Below are positions 34,161 to 42,648 of a DNA stretch of 64,000 nt, piece after piece (position 1 is the first letter of the stretch; each line of letters begins with the position of its first letter). This DNA is from Bradyrhizobium jicamae. GTDB taxonomy: Bacteria; Pseudomonadota; Alphaproteobacteria; Rhizobiales; Xanthobacteraceae. Position numbers and translations under genes: made by a program. The notes below the pieces were generated by a model. That model saw only the letters and a list, made by a program, of their open reading frames with translations, had not been told where the DNA came from and did no database searches. The stretch is from contig NZ_JAFCJX010000011.1 of assembly GCF_018130695.1 (NCBI RefSeq), forward strand, positions 211,701 through 275,700, in the 5' to 3' direction.

Positions 34161-37034
34161 ATGAACGCGCCCTTCAAGCCTGCCAACGACGCCGCCGCCG
34201 ATTTCGTTCGCCGCCATATCGGGCCCTCCCCGCGCGACATCAACGCGATGCTGGAGACGGTGGGCGCGCAAAGTCTCGCTGCGCTGATGAGCGAGACGTT
34301 GCCGGCATCGATCCGCCAGCAGGCGCCGCTCGATCTCGGGCGCGCACTGAGCGAGACCGAAGCACTGGCGCATATGAGCGATCTCGCCGCGCAGAATCAG
34401 GTGTTCACGTCGCTGATTGGCCAAGGCTATTCGGGCACGATCCTGCCGGCAGTGATCCAGCGCAACATCCTGGAGAACCCGGCCTGGTACACGGCCTACA
34501 CGCCGTATCAACCGGAGATCAGCCAGGGCCGGCTCGAGGCGCTGTTCAACTTCCAGACCATGATCTGCGATCTCACCGGGCTCGACGTCGCCAACGCCTC
34601 GCTGCTCGATGAGGCAACCGCGGCGGCGGAAGCGATGGCGCTCGCGGAGCGGCATTCGCAGGTCAAGGCGCAGGCCTTCTTCGTCGACAAGGACGTGCAT
34701 CCGCAGACGCTGGCGGTGATGCGCACCCGCGCCGAGCCGCTGGGCTGGACCATCGTGGTCGGCGATCCCCTGACCGATCTCGACAAGGCCGAGGTGCTCG
34801 GTGCGCTGCTGCAATATCCGGGCAGCTCCGGCGCGGTACGCGATCTCAGGCCCGCGATTGCCGCGCTCCGCGCCAAGGGTGCGCTTGCGATCGTCGCCGC
34901 CGATCTGCTCGCACTGACTTTGCTCGCCTCGCCCGGCGAGCTCGGCGCCGACATCGCGGTCGGCTCGGCGCAGCGCTTTGGCGTGCCGATGGGCTATGGC
35001 GGGCCGCATGCCGCCTATATGGCGGTGCGCGATACGCTGAAGCGATCGCTGCCCGGCCGCATCGTCGGCCTCTCCGTGGATTCGCGCGGTGCGCCGGCCT
35101 ATCGGCTGGCGCTGCAGACGCGCGAACAGCATATCCGCCGCGAGAAGGCGACCTCCAACATCTGCACCGCGCAGGTGCTGCTCGCCGTGATCGCCTCGAT
35201 GTATGCGGTCTATCACGGCCCCGAAGGCCTGACGCATATCGCACGCGGCGTGCATCGCCGTGCGGCCGTGCTGGCCGCCGGCCTGCGCAAGCTCGGCTTT
35301 GCGCTGACAAGCGACGCGTTCTTCGACACCGTGACAGTCGAGGTCGGCGCCAGGCAGAACGACCTGATTGCCCGCGCGCTCGCGGAGCGGATCAATTTGC
35401 GCATCGGCGAGACCACGCTCGGGATCGCCGTCGACGAGACGACGACGGCCGACATCGTCGAGGCCGTGTGGCGCGTGTTCGGCGGCAAGTTTGCCTATGC
35501 CGACATCGAGGCCGGCGCGCGCGAGGCGCTGCCGAAGGATTTGCGGCGCGCCAGCGCGTTCCTGACCAACCCCGTGTTCAACACCCATCGCTCCGAGACC
35601 GAGCTGCTGCGCTACATGCGCAAGCTCAGCGATCGCGACCTCGCGCTCGACCGCGCCATGATCCCGCTCGGCTCCTGCACCATGAAGCTGAACGCGACCA
35701 CGGAGATGATCCCGCTGACCTGGCCGGCGTTCGGCAATCTGCATCCGTTCGCGCCGACCGACCAGGCCAAGGGATATCACGCGCTGTTCAAGCGGCTGGA
35801 AAAGTGGCTGTGCGACATCACCGGCTATGACGCGATCTCGCTGCAGCCGAACTCGGGCGCGCAAGGCGAATATGCCGGGCTGCTCGCCATCCGGGGTTAC
35901 CATCTCGCGCGCGGCGAGCCGCACCGCAAGGTCTGCCTGATCCCCTCCTCCGCGCACGGCACCAATCCGGCCTCGGCCGCGATGGTCGGCATGGACGTCG
36001 TCGTGGTCGCCTGCGACACGCGCGGCGACGTCGATGTCGAGGACCTCCGCGTCAAGGCGGAGAAGCATTCCAAAGACCTCGCTGCGGTCATGATCACCTA
36101 TCCCTCGACGCATGGCGTGTTCGAGGAGCACATCCGCGAGATCTGCGACATCGTCCATCGCCATGGCGGACAGGTCTATCTCGACGGCGCCAACATGAAT
36201 GCGCAGGTCGGCCTGTCGCGGCCCGGCGATTACGGCGCCGACGTCAGCCATCTCAATCTGCACAAGACCTTCTGCATCCCGCATGGCGGCGGCGGCCCGG
36301 GCATGGGCCCGATCGGCGTGAAGGCACATCTCGCGCCCTATCTGCCCGGTCATCCCGCCATTGTCGGCGATACGCCGCCCGCGGTCGGGCCGGTATCGGC
36401 CGCGCCATTCGGCTCGGCCTCGATCCTGACCATCTCCTACATCTACATCCTGATGATGGGCGGCGAAGGCCTGACGCGCGCCACCGAGATCGCGATCCTG
36501 AATGCGAACTACATCGCCGCACGGCTGCAGCCGCATTTCCCGGTGCTGTATCGGAATGCGAAAGGCCGTGTCGCGCATGAATGCATCGTCGACCCGCGTG
36601 CGCTGAAGACGACCAGCGGCGTCACCGTCGACGACATCGCCAAGCGCCTGATCGATTACGGCTTCCACGCGCCGACCATGAGCTTCCCGGTCGCGGGCAC
36701 GCTGATGATCGAGCCGACGGAATCGGAATCCAGGATCGAGATCGACCGGTTCTGCGACGCCATGATCGCGATCAGGAACGAGATCGCCGAGGTCGAGAAG
36801 GGCCGCTGGAAGATCGAGGCCTCGCCGCTCCGCCACGCGCCGCACACCGTGCACGACATCGCCGACGACGCCTGGAACCGCGCCTACAGCCGCGCCGAAG
36901 GCTGCTTCCCGGCCGGCGTGTCGCGATCAGACAAATACTGGTGCCCCGTCGGCCGCGTCGACAACGTCTATGGCGACCGCAACCTGGTGTGCTCGTGCCC
37001 GCCGGTCGAGGATTATGCGCAGGCGGCGGAGTAA
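34161..37034 (+). CDS. gcvP: Glycine dehydrogenase (decarboxylating), P protein
   Basis: A 957-residue PLP enzyme of the full-length, fused P-protein type. The N-terminal half has FVRRHIGPSPRDINAML and QTREQHIRREKATSNICTAQVL. The C-terminal half has the PLP-lysine motif HLNLHKTFCIPHGGGGPGMGPIGV. It decarboxylates glycine and transfers the aminomethyl group to GcvH. It is the last operon gene, and a stable hairpin (37082-37106) lies 48 bp downstream. A long antisense open frame through it is a composition artefact. Confidence 0.98.
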   Translation: MNAPFKPANDAAADFVRRHIGPSPRDINAMLETVGAQSLAALMSETLPASIRQQAPLDLGRALSETEALAHMSDLAAQNQVFTSLIGQGYSGTILPAVIQRNILENPAWYTAYTPYQPEISQGRLEALFNFQTMICDLTGLDVANASLLDEATAAAEAMALAERHSQVKAQAFFVDKDVHPQTLAVMRTRAEPLGWTIVVGDPLTDLDKAEVLGALLQYPGSSGAVRDLRPAIAALRAKGALAIVAADLLALTLLASPGELGADIAVGSAQRFGVPMGYGGPHAAYMAVRDTLKRSLPGRIVGLSVDSRGAPAYRLALQTREQHIRREKATSNICTAQVLLAVIASMYAVYHGPEGLTHIARGVHRRAAVLAAGLRKLGFALTSDAFFDTVTVEVGARQNDLIARALAERINLRIGETTLGIAVDETTTADIVEAVWRVFGGKFAYADIEAGAREALPKDLRRASAFLTNPVFNTHRSETELLRYMRKLSDRDLALDRAMIPLGSCTMKLNATTEMIPLTWPAFGNLHPFAPTDQAKGYHALFKRLEKWLCDITGYDAISLQPNSGAQGEYAGLLAIRGYHLARGEPHRKVCLIPSSAHGTNPASAAMVGMDVVVVACDTRGDVDVEDLRVKAEKHSKDLAAVMITYPSTHGVFEEHIREICDIVHRHGGQVYLDGANMNAQVGLSRPGDYGADVSHLNLHKTFCIPHGGGGPGMGPIGVKAHLAPYLPGHPAIVGDTPPAVGPVSAAPFGSASILTISYIYILMMGGEGLTRATEIAILNANYIAARLQPHFPVLYRNAKGRVAHECIVDPRALKTTSGVTVDDIAKRLIDYGFHAPTMSFPVAGTLMIEPTESESRIEIDRFCDAMIAIRNEIAEVEKGRWKIEASPLRHAPHTVHDIADDAWNRAYSRAEGCFPAGVSRSDKYWCPVGRVDNVYGDRNLVCSCPPVEDYAQAAE

Positions 37035-37081
37035 CGATCAACGCGTCTTCGGCACGCGCGTGCTTACCTCACGTCAAAGAA

Positions 37082-37106
37082 TGGGTTGAGCCTCCGGCTC
37101 AACCCA
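37082..37106 (+). terminator. Hairpin after gcvP
   Basis: TGGGTTGAGCC (37082-37092), loop TCC, GGCTCAACCCA (37096-37106): a perfect 11-bp stem. No T-tract follows, so it may work as a processing or stabilising end rather than a strict intrinsic terminator. Confidence 0.55.
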
Positions 37107-37161
37107 CCATCTGCAAAAACAACAATGGTGGCTGACAGAATCAGCCGCGGCTGGAGGCGCC

Positions 37162-37599
37162 ATGCGCGAGGAGTTCTGGTTCCATTTCCCGTTCCGCGTC
37201 CGCTACTCCGAGGTCGACGCGCAGGCCGTGGTGTTCAACGCCCACTACCTCACCTACTTCGACACCGCGATCACCGAATACTTTCGCGCGCTTGGCTACG
37301 ACTATCTCGGCGAGGTGAAGCGGACCGGCGTCGACTTCCACACGGTGAAGTCGGTGGTGGAATACAAGGCACCGATCCGCTTCGATGAGGACATCGACGT
37401 CTGCGTGCGTGTCGCCAGGATCGGGCGTTCCTCGATCACGCTGCTGCTTGCGATCTTCGCCAAGGGGTCGGCGGATCTGCGCGCGACTGGTGAGATCATC
37501 TGGGTGGCCGCGGATCAGAGGACCCATCAGTCCGTCGCGGTCGAAGAATCGTTGCGGACGCTGATTGCAAGCCGAGAGAAGGCACTCGCCAAGGCTTAG
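37162..37599 (+). CDS. Acyl-CoA thioesterase, YbgC/4HBT hotdog family
   Basis: A 145-residue hotdog protein. The active-site helix is preceded by RVRYSEVDAQAVVFNAHYLTYFDTAITEYFRALGYDY, matching the 4HBT pattern with the catalytic Asp in SEVDAQ. SVVEYKAPIRFDEDI and RIGRSSITLLLAIF form the later strands. It hydrolyses short or medium acyl-CoAs or aromatic acyl-CoAs. GGAG lies 5 nt before the ATG. It is convergent with the next gene. Confidence 0.92.
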   Translation: MREEFWFHFPFRVRYSEVDAQAVVFNAHYLTYFDTAITEYFRALGYDYLGEVKRTGVDFHTVKSVVEYKAPIRFDEDIDVCVRVARIGRSSITLLLAIFAKGSADLRATGEIIWVAADQRTHQSVAVEESLRTLIASREKALAKA

Positions 37600-37615
37600 G
37601 CGTTCCGGCCAACCG

Positions 37616-38593
37616 CTATGGTTTCATCAGCGTTGGGTTCCAGCGCCACATATTGTCGTTGGTCAGGTGCGTGCCGCCCCACCAGCGGTCGATCGGGTTG
37701 TGGCGGCTGAAGTCTTGCTTGTGGGCAAGAACTTCCTTGCCAAAATCGGTGAGTGACAGGCGGCTTCTCTGATAGGCCTCCAAGCGAGCGCGCAAATTCG
37801 CTCGATCAATGGTACGCAACTCGTCATCGAGCCCTGTAATCGCGGGCCGCGGACCGTGCGCCAGTCCCTCAAGCAAAGTGCCGATTTCCATATCGCTGAA
37901 TACGCCACGCTGTCGGAAGCCGCGCAGGTAGAACAGCGCGTTCGTACTCACGAAACCAGCACCAATCAACTCAAGCAGCCGTATCTCTGTCGCACCAAGT
38001 CCAGTAATGCGCGACGGCAATTCCTGGATCAGATCAAGCAGAGCGGGCCTCAACAACGGAAATGCACTTAGGTTCTGCTTCAACACAGCTATGCAGGCTT
38101 CCGGTGTCGTCGCCCGATACGCCTGCCAACACATACTCGCCGTCCTAAGCTCTTGCGGACTGATGTCGGCCAGGGGAACGTGCTTCAGATCAGGCGCTCT
38201 TTCGAGCATGATCAGATCGAAGCCGATAAGGCGCAATTTCAACTTGGCCGCAGTCTCAGGGTGAGACTCGAAGAAGTCGAGCAACCAGATGAGCTGCAGT
38301 TGATCTTCGACGGTCGAGTCAAACCATAGCTCAATGAGGTCGTACCGCGCGCAATATTCAGTGAACGCGATGTGTCGAGATCTGACGGGGCGAGGAGAGC
38401 CGACTTTCGGATTCCAATCCGTCCAATGCCAGCCTGGGCCTTGATCTGAACGTGCGTCCAAAAACGCTTCGAGTCTGATCGCGGGCGGCAACGGTTGCGC
38501 GATGAACCGGAAGCCAAATTGTATGACCGCCTCGGCCAGACCAAAACGCCTGAGACAGGAACCGGACAAACTGGTCAAAATCAATCGCTTCAT
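37616..38593 (-). CDS. DUF1835-like hypothetical protein
   Basis: A 325-residue protein without signal or membrane segments. The C-terminus (LTDFGKEVLAHKQDFSRHNPIDRWWGGTHLTNDNMWRWNP) resembles the WxGGxHL...WRWD ending of DUF1835-type proteins, and DLIELWFDSTVEDQLQLIWLLDFF in the middle fits them too. The usual DUF1835 N-terminal GDS motif is not obvious. Base composition is somewhat lower in GC than neighbours. It lies directly after recA on the same strand but is separated by the recA terminator. Confidence 0.7.
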   Translation of the reverse strand: MKRLILTSLSGSCLRRFGLAEAVIQFGFRFIAQPLPPAIRLEAFLDARSDQGPGWHWTDWNPKVGSPRPVRSRHIAFTEYCARYDLIELWFDSTVEDQLQLIWLLDFFESHPETAAKLKLRLIGFDLIMLERAPDLKHVPLADISPQELRTASMCWQAYRATTPEACIAVLKQNLSAFPLLRPALLDLIQELPSRITGLGATEIRLLELIGAGFVSTNALFYLRGFRQRGVFSDMEIGTLLEGLAHGPRPAITGLDDELRTIDRANLRARLEAYQRSRLSLTDFGKEVLAHKQDFSRHNPIDRWWGGTHLTNDNMWRWNPTLMKP

Positions 38594-38618
38594 TGGCCCA
38601 ACTCAGACAATGAACAAC

Positions 38619-38670
38619 AAAAAAAACGGGCGCTGACGACGTCGGCAACTCAACGTCCTCAGCGCCCGCT
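38619..38670 (-). terminator. Intrinsic terminator of recA
   Basis: On the minus strand, GCGGGCGCTGA pairs with TCAGCGCCCG (with an inner GACGT/ACGTC pair), followed by TTTTTTTT (complement of 38619-38626). This is the clearest rho-independent terminator in the window. It lies ~29 bp past the recA stop. Confidence 0.88.
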
Positions 38671-38698
38671 TCTTCGAAAAACGGATATGGCTAAAACC

Positions 38699-39787
38699 TT
38701 ACTCTTCCGCGGGCTCTTCGCCCTCGGCGTCGCGCTCGGGTGTGCCGGCCAAAATCTGCTCGGAGATCAGGCCGGAGTTCTGGCGGATCGCGGCTTCGAT
38801 CTTAGCGGTGATGTCGGGGTTGGCGCGCAGGAATGCCTTGGAGTTCTCGCGGCCCTGGCCGAGACGCTGGCTGTCATAGGAGAACCAGGCGCCGGACTTC
38901 TCGACCAGGCCGGCCTTGACGCCGAGATCGAGGATCTCGCCCATCTTGGAGACGCCCTCGCCGTACATGATGTCGAACTCGACCTGCTTGAAGGGCGGCG
39001 CCAGCTTGTTCTTCACCACCTTGACGCGGGTGGTGTTGCCGACCACCTCGTCGCGCTCCTTGATCGCGCCGATACGGCGGATGTCGAGACGGACGGAGGC
39101 GTAAAACTTCAGCGCGTTGCCGCCGGTGGTGGTTTCCGGCGAGCCGTACATCACACCGATCTTCATGCGGATCTGGTTGATGAAGATCACCATGGTGTTG
39201 GACTTGTTGATCGAGGCGGTGAGCTTGCGCAGCGCCTGGCTCATCAGACGCGCCTGCAGGCCGGGCAGCGCATCGCCCATCTCGCCCTCGAGCTCGGCCT
39301 TCGGCACCAGCGCCGCGACCGAGTCGATCACCAGCACGTCCACCGCGCCCGAACGTACCAGCGTGTCGGCGATCTCCAGCGCCTGCTCGCCGGTGTCGGG
39401 TTGCGAGATCAGGAGTTCGTCGATGTTGACGCCGAGCTTGCGGGCATAGACCGGATCGAGCGCGTGCTCGGCATCGATGAACGCGCAGATGCCGCCCTTC
39501 TTTTGCCCTTCCGCCACCGTGTGCAGCGCCAGCGTGGTCTTGCCCGATGATTCCGGCCCGTAGATCTCGACGATGCGCCCCTTCGGCAGGCCGCCGACGC
39601 CGAGCGCGATGTCGAGCCCGAGCGAGCCGGAGGACACCGTCTCGACATCCATCGAACGGTCGTTCTTGCCCAGCTTCATCACCGAGCCCTTGCCGAACTG
39701 GCGCTCGATCTGGGAGAGCGCGGCTGAGAGGGCCTTGGACTTATCCATGGAGGATCCTTCGACGATACGCAGGGCAGAGACAGACAT
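38699..39787 (-). CDS. recA: Recombinase RecA
   Basis: A 362-residue ATP-dependent strand-exchange protein and SOS co-protease. Walker A is GPESSGKTT, followed by HTVAEGQKKGGICAFIDAEHALDP, the L1 region and loop 2 INQIRMKIGVMYGSPETTTGGNALKFYASVRLDIRR. The acidic tail ERDAEGEEPAEE is typical of rhizobia. ATG 39787 follows AAGGAG; an internal ATG at 39748 is also possible. The promoter and LexA box are at 39882-39917 and the terminator at 38619-38670. Confidence 0.98.
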   Translation of the reverse strand: MSVSALRIVEGSSMDKSKALSAALSQIERQFGKGSVMKLGKNDRSMDVETVSSGSLGLDIALGVGGLPKGRIVEIYGPESSGKTTLALHTVAEGQKKGGICAFIDAEHALDPVYARKLGVNIDELLISQPDTGEQALEIADTLVRSGAVDVLVIDSVAALVPKAELEGEMGDALPGLQARLMSQALRKLTASINKSNTMVIFINQIRMKIGVMYGSPETTTGGNALKFYASVRLDIRRIGAIKERDEVVGNTTRVKVVKNKLAPPFKQVEFDIMYGEGVSKMGEILDLGVKAGLVEKSGAWFSYDSQRLGQGRENSKAFLRANPDITAKIEAAIRQNSGLISEQILAGTPERDAEGEEPAEE

Positions 39788-39881
39788 TGGATGTGCTCCT
39801 TATGGCGAGGATTCGCTAGCGGGACAAACGGGCGTTAAGGGTTCGGCGGGCGATTCAGGGGACTTCGTTGTTGATGAAAAA

Positions 39882-39917
39882 AATGTACCACGTTTGTTCT
39901 ATGTTCGCAATATGTTC
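39882..39917 (-). promoter_or_regulatory. recA promoter with LexA (SOS) box
   Basis: On the plus strand GTTC (39903-39906), seven bases GCAATAT, GTTC (39914-39917): the alphaproteobacterial LexA site GTTC-N7-GTTC. Reading the minus strand, TTGCGA (39910-39905), a 17-bp spacer and TACATT (39887-39882) make a plausible -35/-10. LexA would cover the -35. A further GTTC at 39896-39899 extends the direct repeat. Confidence 0.85.
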
Positions 39918-40288
39918 TTTTGGAGGGCGAACGCCCAATCCACATCCAAGCATCGATGGGTCAATTCGTTTTCCGGTGTGGATGGGACGCTATTAAGCCT
40001 GCGGAAACCAAGGCTTAGTTGATGTTCTCAGTAGCTCTACCGAGACGGCTTGGTGAATGTTCTCCTGCGCGTGGACGAGTGCGGGGGTGCGTTCCATTTC
40101 GCTGCGCGGCCCCGTAGTTCTCGGGGCGAGAACAGCGTTCCGCCAGCCTCTGACCGACGTCAGGTTCCGGAAACGGCATACACATTTGGGGTATAGGAAC
40201 AATCAGCTTGGCAGCGCATGATACGTGGGCCCCCAGCTGACAGGTAGCCCCCCGACTGCTGGAGGAAAACCCCCATCAGCGGGGTTGG
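39918..40288. other. Gene-free region with a small inverted repeat
   Basis: No credible gene. GTTCTCG (40117-40123), GGG, CGAGAAC (40127-40133) is a perfect 7-bp inverted repeat inside CCGTAGTTCTC...GAACA..GTTCC. A diverged copy of that stretch lies at 40858-40890 (GTTCT...AGAAC at 40863-40879). The low-complexity C-rich patches at 40228-40300 have no obvious role. Confidence 0.45.
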
Positions 40289-40307
40289 CGGCCCCCACTT
40301 GGGGCCG
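40289..40307 (+). terminator. Short hairpin followed by T/A tract
   Basis: CGGCCCC (40289-40295), CACTT, GGGGCCG (40301-40307), then TTTAAAATT. No plus-strand gene ends here, so its use is unclear. Confidence 0.3.
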
Positions 40308-40308
40308 T

Positions 40309-40620
40309 TTAAAATTCAAAGATAGGGCCGCCGCAGTTGGTGGCCTCTTTCATTAAAGACACTTCGTCTTTCTCGCGCTCAAACTGATCCTGTTCGCCGA
40401 AGCGAGGATCGTAAGTCTCCATCTTGTCGATGAAGTCGTGATGGTCACGACTGGGCTTCATACGCGCGCCTGTCGCGCCCAAATGCTCGCGCAGTTTCGG
40501 GTAACGCATATTGCGGGATAGTCTGCGAGCGTAACCGCCGATGCGCGTGGCATCGCGGTTTGCGTCTTTGGGAGTGTTGCAGTCGTACTCGCTGCAGCCA
40601 GCGTCAGGGCCAACGATGAT
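40309..40620 (-). pseudogene. Decayed P63C-domain-like phage protein fragment
   Basis: The minus frame reads NTPKDANRD..., then LSRNMRYPKLREHLGA, MKPSRDHHDFIDKMETYDPRFGEQ and a TAA at 40309. From memory this follows the C-terminal pattern of P63C-domain proteins (GHPKLREHL...LMK.S..W..F...+D...PR), which are phage or mobile-element proteins. The upstream three quarters of the domain are missing and no start with a ribosome site is evident, so it is called a remnant. An ATG at 40509 would allow a 66-residue product. Confidence 0.4.
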
Positions 40621-40655
40621 TCCGCGTGCGAACAGCCCAAAGCGGCGGCTCTCGC

Positions 40656-40772
40656 TCAAGCGATCAGCAGCGCGAACAGGATGACGAACAGCATCGTCGT
40701 CATCACCACGGCGGCCACCGCGCCGGCGGTGATCCTGGTCGCCTCTCTCGCGGTGCCTGCATACGGTTCCAT
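40656..40772 (-). CDS. Small single-pass membrane protein
   Basis: A 38-residue peptide starting MEPYAGTAREATR, with one strongly hydrophobic helix (ITAGAVAAVVMTTMLFVIL then FALLIA) to the C-terminus. GGGAGG lies 8 nt before the ATG at 40772, better placed than for the ATG at 40802. Small orphan membrane peptides like this are common in Bradyrhizobium, and function is unknown. Confidence 0.45.
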   Translation of the reverse strand: MEPYAGTAREATRITAGAVAAVVMTTMLFVILFALLIA

Positions 40773-40802
40773 GCGCTGTGCCTCCCAACCATAGGTCAGC
40801 AT

Positions 40803-41140
40803 GACCGGAGCGCGGTTGCGGTCACATTTCGCATCCGCGTGCAGACGGCAGCAATTTCCGTAGTTCTCCGGTCCAGAACAAAGTTCCCCGATACCGTCAG
40901 ATACCGACGGCTCCGAATTTTCAACAGCGCAATCAACGTGAGCGGGCGCGCGGCCCCGCCCCAAGTGGGCCATGCAGGCGGGGCCGCCGACGGCGGGATT
41001 TAATCTGGAGGACCGCACCCCGCCGTAACGAAAGATACGTCCGCTCGGCGCGCGCGTTTCAGTCCCGTCCGGCATCGCGTCAAAACCGCCCAGTCGCGTT
41101 GCCGGCTCTGGCCAGCGGCGGGATTTGCCGCATAATCGTT
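40803..41140. other. Region without recognised gene
   Basis: 338 bp with no credible coding frame. It contains the second copy of the GTAGTTCTC..GAACA..GTTCC stretch (40858-40890); otherwise nothing is seen. Confidence 0.4.
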
Positions 41141-41199
41141 CCTGAGGCCTGAGAGAAATTCGCAAGCCTCAGGGGAACACCCGGCTTGGCTTGGTGTTC
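41141..41199 (+). ncRNA. Two adjacent hairpins, possible small or leader RNA
   Basis: Hairpin 1 is CCTGAGGC (41141-41148) with GCCTCAGG (41166-41173) and a 17-nt loop. One base later hairpin 2 is GAACACC (41175-41181) with GGTGTTC (41193-41199). No coding frame explains this. It may be a structured leader for the gene at 41447, a decayed repeat, or an sRNA. It does not match a riboswitch class I recognise. Confidence 0.3.
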
Positions 41200-41446
41200 G
41201 GTCATGAAGAGTTCAGGGCTCAACAAGCCCGTTCAACCGCGAATTGATCGTGATGTTGAGCCTGCCAGGCGACAGCCGGCCGGCGACGAAGATTGCGAAA
41301 CAGGGGCCCAAAGACGGGCTCCGCGAGATCTGCAAACCAGCGAGCAGCAACGGCGCGGCAACTCGCCGTTTGACGAGCTTTTGAAAATAATACAACCTTT
41401 GGTTTACAACGAATGCCCGCCTTGAGTCTGATGCGGAGCTTCCAAA

Positions 41447-41656
41447 ATGATCCACAAGGGCGTTGAATTCAGTGTGACACAGGCGGCAGCGGGCGTCTGG
41501 AAATGGCGCTTCCAGATCGGCGACCGGACCTTTGCCGGCAAGACCGAAGCTCGCCTCAATCTGCTGGCGATCCGCCGTGTTCAACTCAGGATCGATCGCG
41601 AGTTGAAGAAGGCCAAGGATGAAGCCGGCCTCGTCGGCAGAAGCGAAACGGGGTGA
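41447..41656 (+). CDS. Small conserved hypothetical protein
   Basis: A 69-residue basic protein: VEFSVTQAAAGVWKWRFQIGDRTFAGKTEARLNLLAIRRVQLRIDRELKKAK. The pattern KWxFQIG...GKTxxRL...A.RRVQxRIDRELK is one I recall from many small Bradyrhizobium proteins of unknown function. GGAG lies 8 nt before the ATG. No signal or membrane segment. Confidence 0.75.
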   Translation: MIHKGVEFSVTQAAAGVWKWRFQIGDRTFAGKTEARLNLLAIRRVQLRIDRELKKAKDEAGLVGRSETG

Positions 41657-41679
41657 GGCGCGAACGATCCGCGTTCGGA

Positions 41680-41910
41680 TCAATCCGCGCTGGCCAGCCG
41701 CCGCATCGTGAATTCGATGTCGCCGCCGGGCAGTTCGCGCCAGCTTTCGACCGCGCTCATATAGGCGGCTTTCGGATAACGATCGAGGAAGTCACGCGCC
41801 CGCAGGCGGGCCGCATCGCGCGGCAGCGTGAAGGTCTCGCGCAGATAGCCGTCGTCCGGCCGGCGTCGTGCGGCCATTCGGCTGGCGAGATCGCGCGGAC
41901 GGAACACCAT
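41680..41910 (-). CDS. Small conserved hypothetical protein
   Basis: A 76-residue protein, MVFRPRDLASRMAARRRPDDGYLRETFTLPRDAARLRARDFLDRYPKAAYMSAVESW..., with no recognised domain. GGAG lies 7 nt before the ATG at 41910. It is convergent with the gene at 41447. Probably cytosolic; function unknown. Confidence 0.7.
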   Translation of the reverse strand: MVFRPRDLASRMAARRRPDDGYLRETFTLPRDAARLRARDFLDRYPKAAYMSAVESWRELPGGDIEFTMRRLASAD

Positions 41911-41990
41911 GTCGCAACTCCAAAACCAACTGACGACCAGTCCAATATAGGGCTGGCCGCCGCGGAATCCGAGTCGGCGATGTCAGGCGC

Positions 41991-42290
41991 TTACTGGCTG
42001 CGCTGGGTGTTGGTGGAGGTCGTGCTGCCGGTCTTGGTCTTCGGCTTGGCAGGAGCAGCCGCCGTCTTCGGCGCATCCGGGCCGCGCACGGTGCCCCAGG
42101 GATCGGACGAGGCCTTGGCGTCGGGAATCTTCCGCAACGTGTCCTTGTAGGCCTTGTCCTTGGCCGCGTCCTGCTCCTTCTCTTCCTGCGTCTTGCTCGG
42201 CGCGTCCGCCAGCAGGTTGATGTTGGGCATTTGCGCGTAGGCCGGCGCTGTCAGCAACATCGCCACGGCGGCCACGCCTAGAATTCTCAT
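41991..42290 (-). CDS. Small secreted charged protein, paralogue 1
   Basis: A 99-residue protein with a Sec signal (MRILGVAAVAMLLTAPAYAQ). The mature part has KDKAYKDTLRKIPDAKASSDPWGTVR followed by an Ala/Lys/Pro/Thr-rich tail. The central block recurs in the gene at 48995-49219 (EKAYKAALDRIPEPKEKYDPWSIAK), so the two are paralogues. Periplasmic location is expected, function unknown. ATG 42290 is chosen because it begins a clean signal peptide with GGAG upstream. Confidence 0.75.
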   Translation of the reverse strand: MRILGVAAVAMLLTAPAYAQMPNINLLADAPSKTQEEKEQDAAKDKAYKDTLRKIPDAKASSDPWGTVRGPDAPKTAAAPAKPKTKTGSTTSTNTQRSQ

Positions 42291-42349
42291 CACTCCGCTC
42301 CTTGCCTTCTTCAGAGGGTCCATTTTCAGAGCGCCCATTGGCGCTGGGG

Positions 42350-42478
42350 TCACAGATGGTCCGACTTGCAGGATTTCGGCGACATCCAGTCTTCCCAGAT
42401 CGGCCCGCATTTGGTGCAGCCGCTCAGGGCAAGCCCGATCGCGATCACGCTGCCCAGCATCACCAACTTACGGATCAT
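42350..42478 (-). CDS. Very small lipoprotein
   Basis: A 42-residue peptide with a lipobox: MIRKLVMLGSVIAIGLALSGC, where LSGC gives a lipidated Cys21. The mature remainder is TKCGPIWEDWMSPKSCKSDHL, with two more cysteines able to form a disulfide. GGGGGAG lies upstream. Such tiny lipoproteins are frequent in rhizobia. Confidence 0.7.
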   Translation of the reverse strand: MIRKLVMLGSVIAIGLALSGCTKCGPIWEDWMSPKSCKSDHL

Positions 42479-42648
42479 CACCACCCACTCCCCCGACCGG
42501 CGGCCATAGGGCCCCAAAACTGGGGCATTTTCAAGCCACCCGCCGGCACGCCCAGGCCGTTGACCGGGCTTGCTAATCCCGGGTTGTTTGACCCGGCGCC
42601 CGGCCAAACTACAGTGGGACATAAAAGAAAACGAAGGATTCGACTTGC

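Noticed and set aside
34146..36854. A 902-codon antisense open frame inside gcvP
   Set aside because: It is the shadow of a well-recognised full-length GcvP; the product is low-complexity and motif-free.
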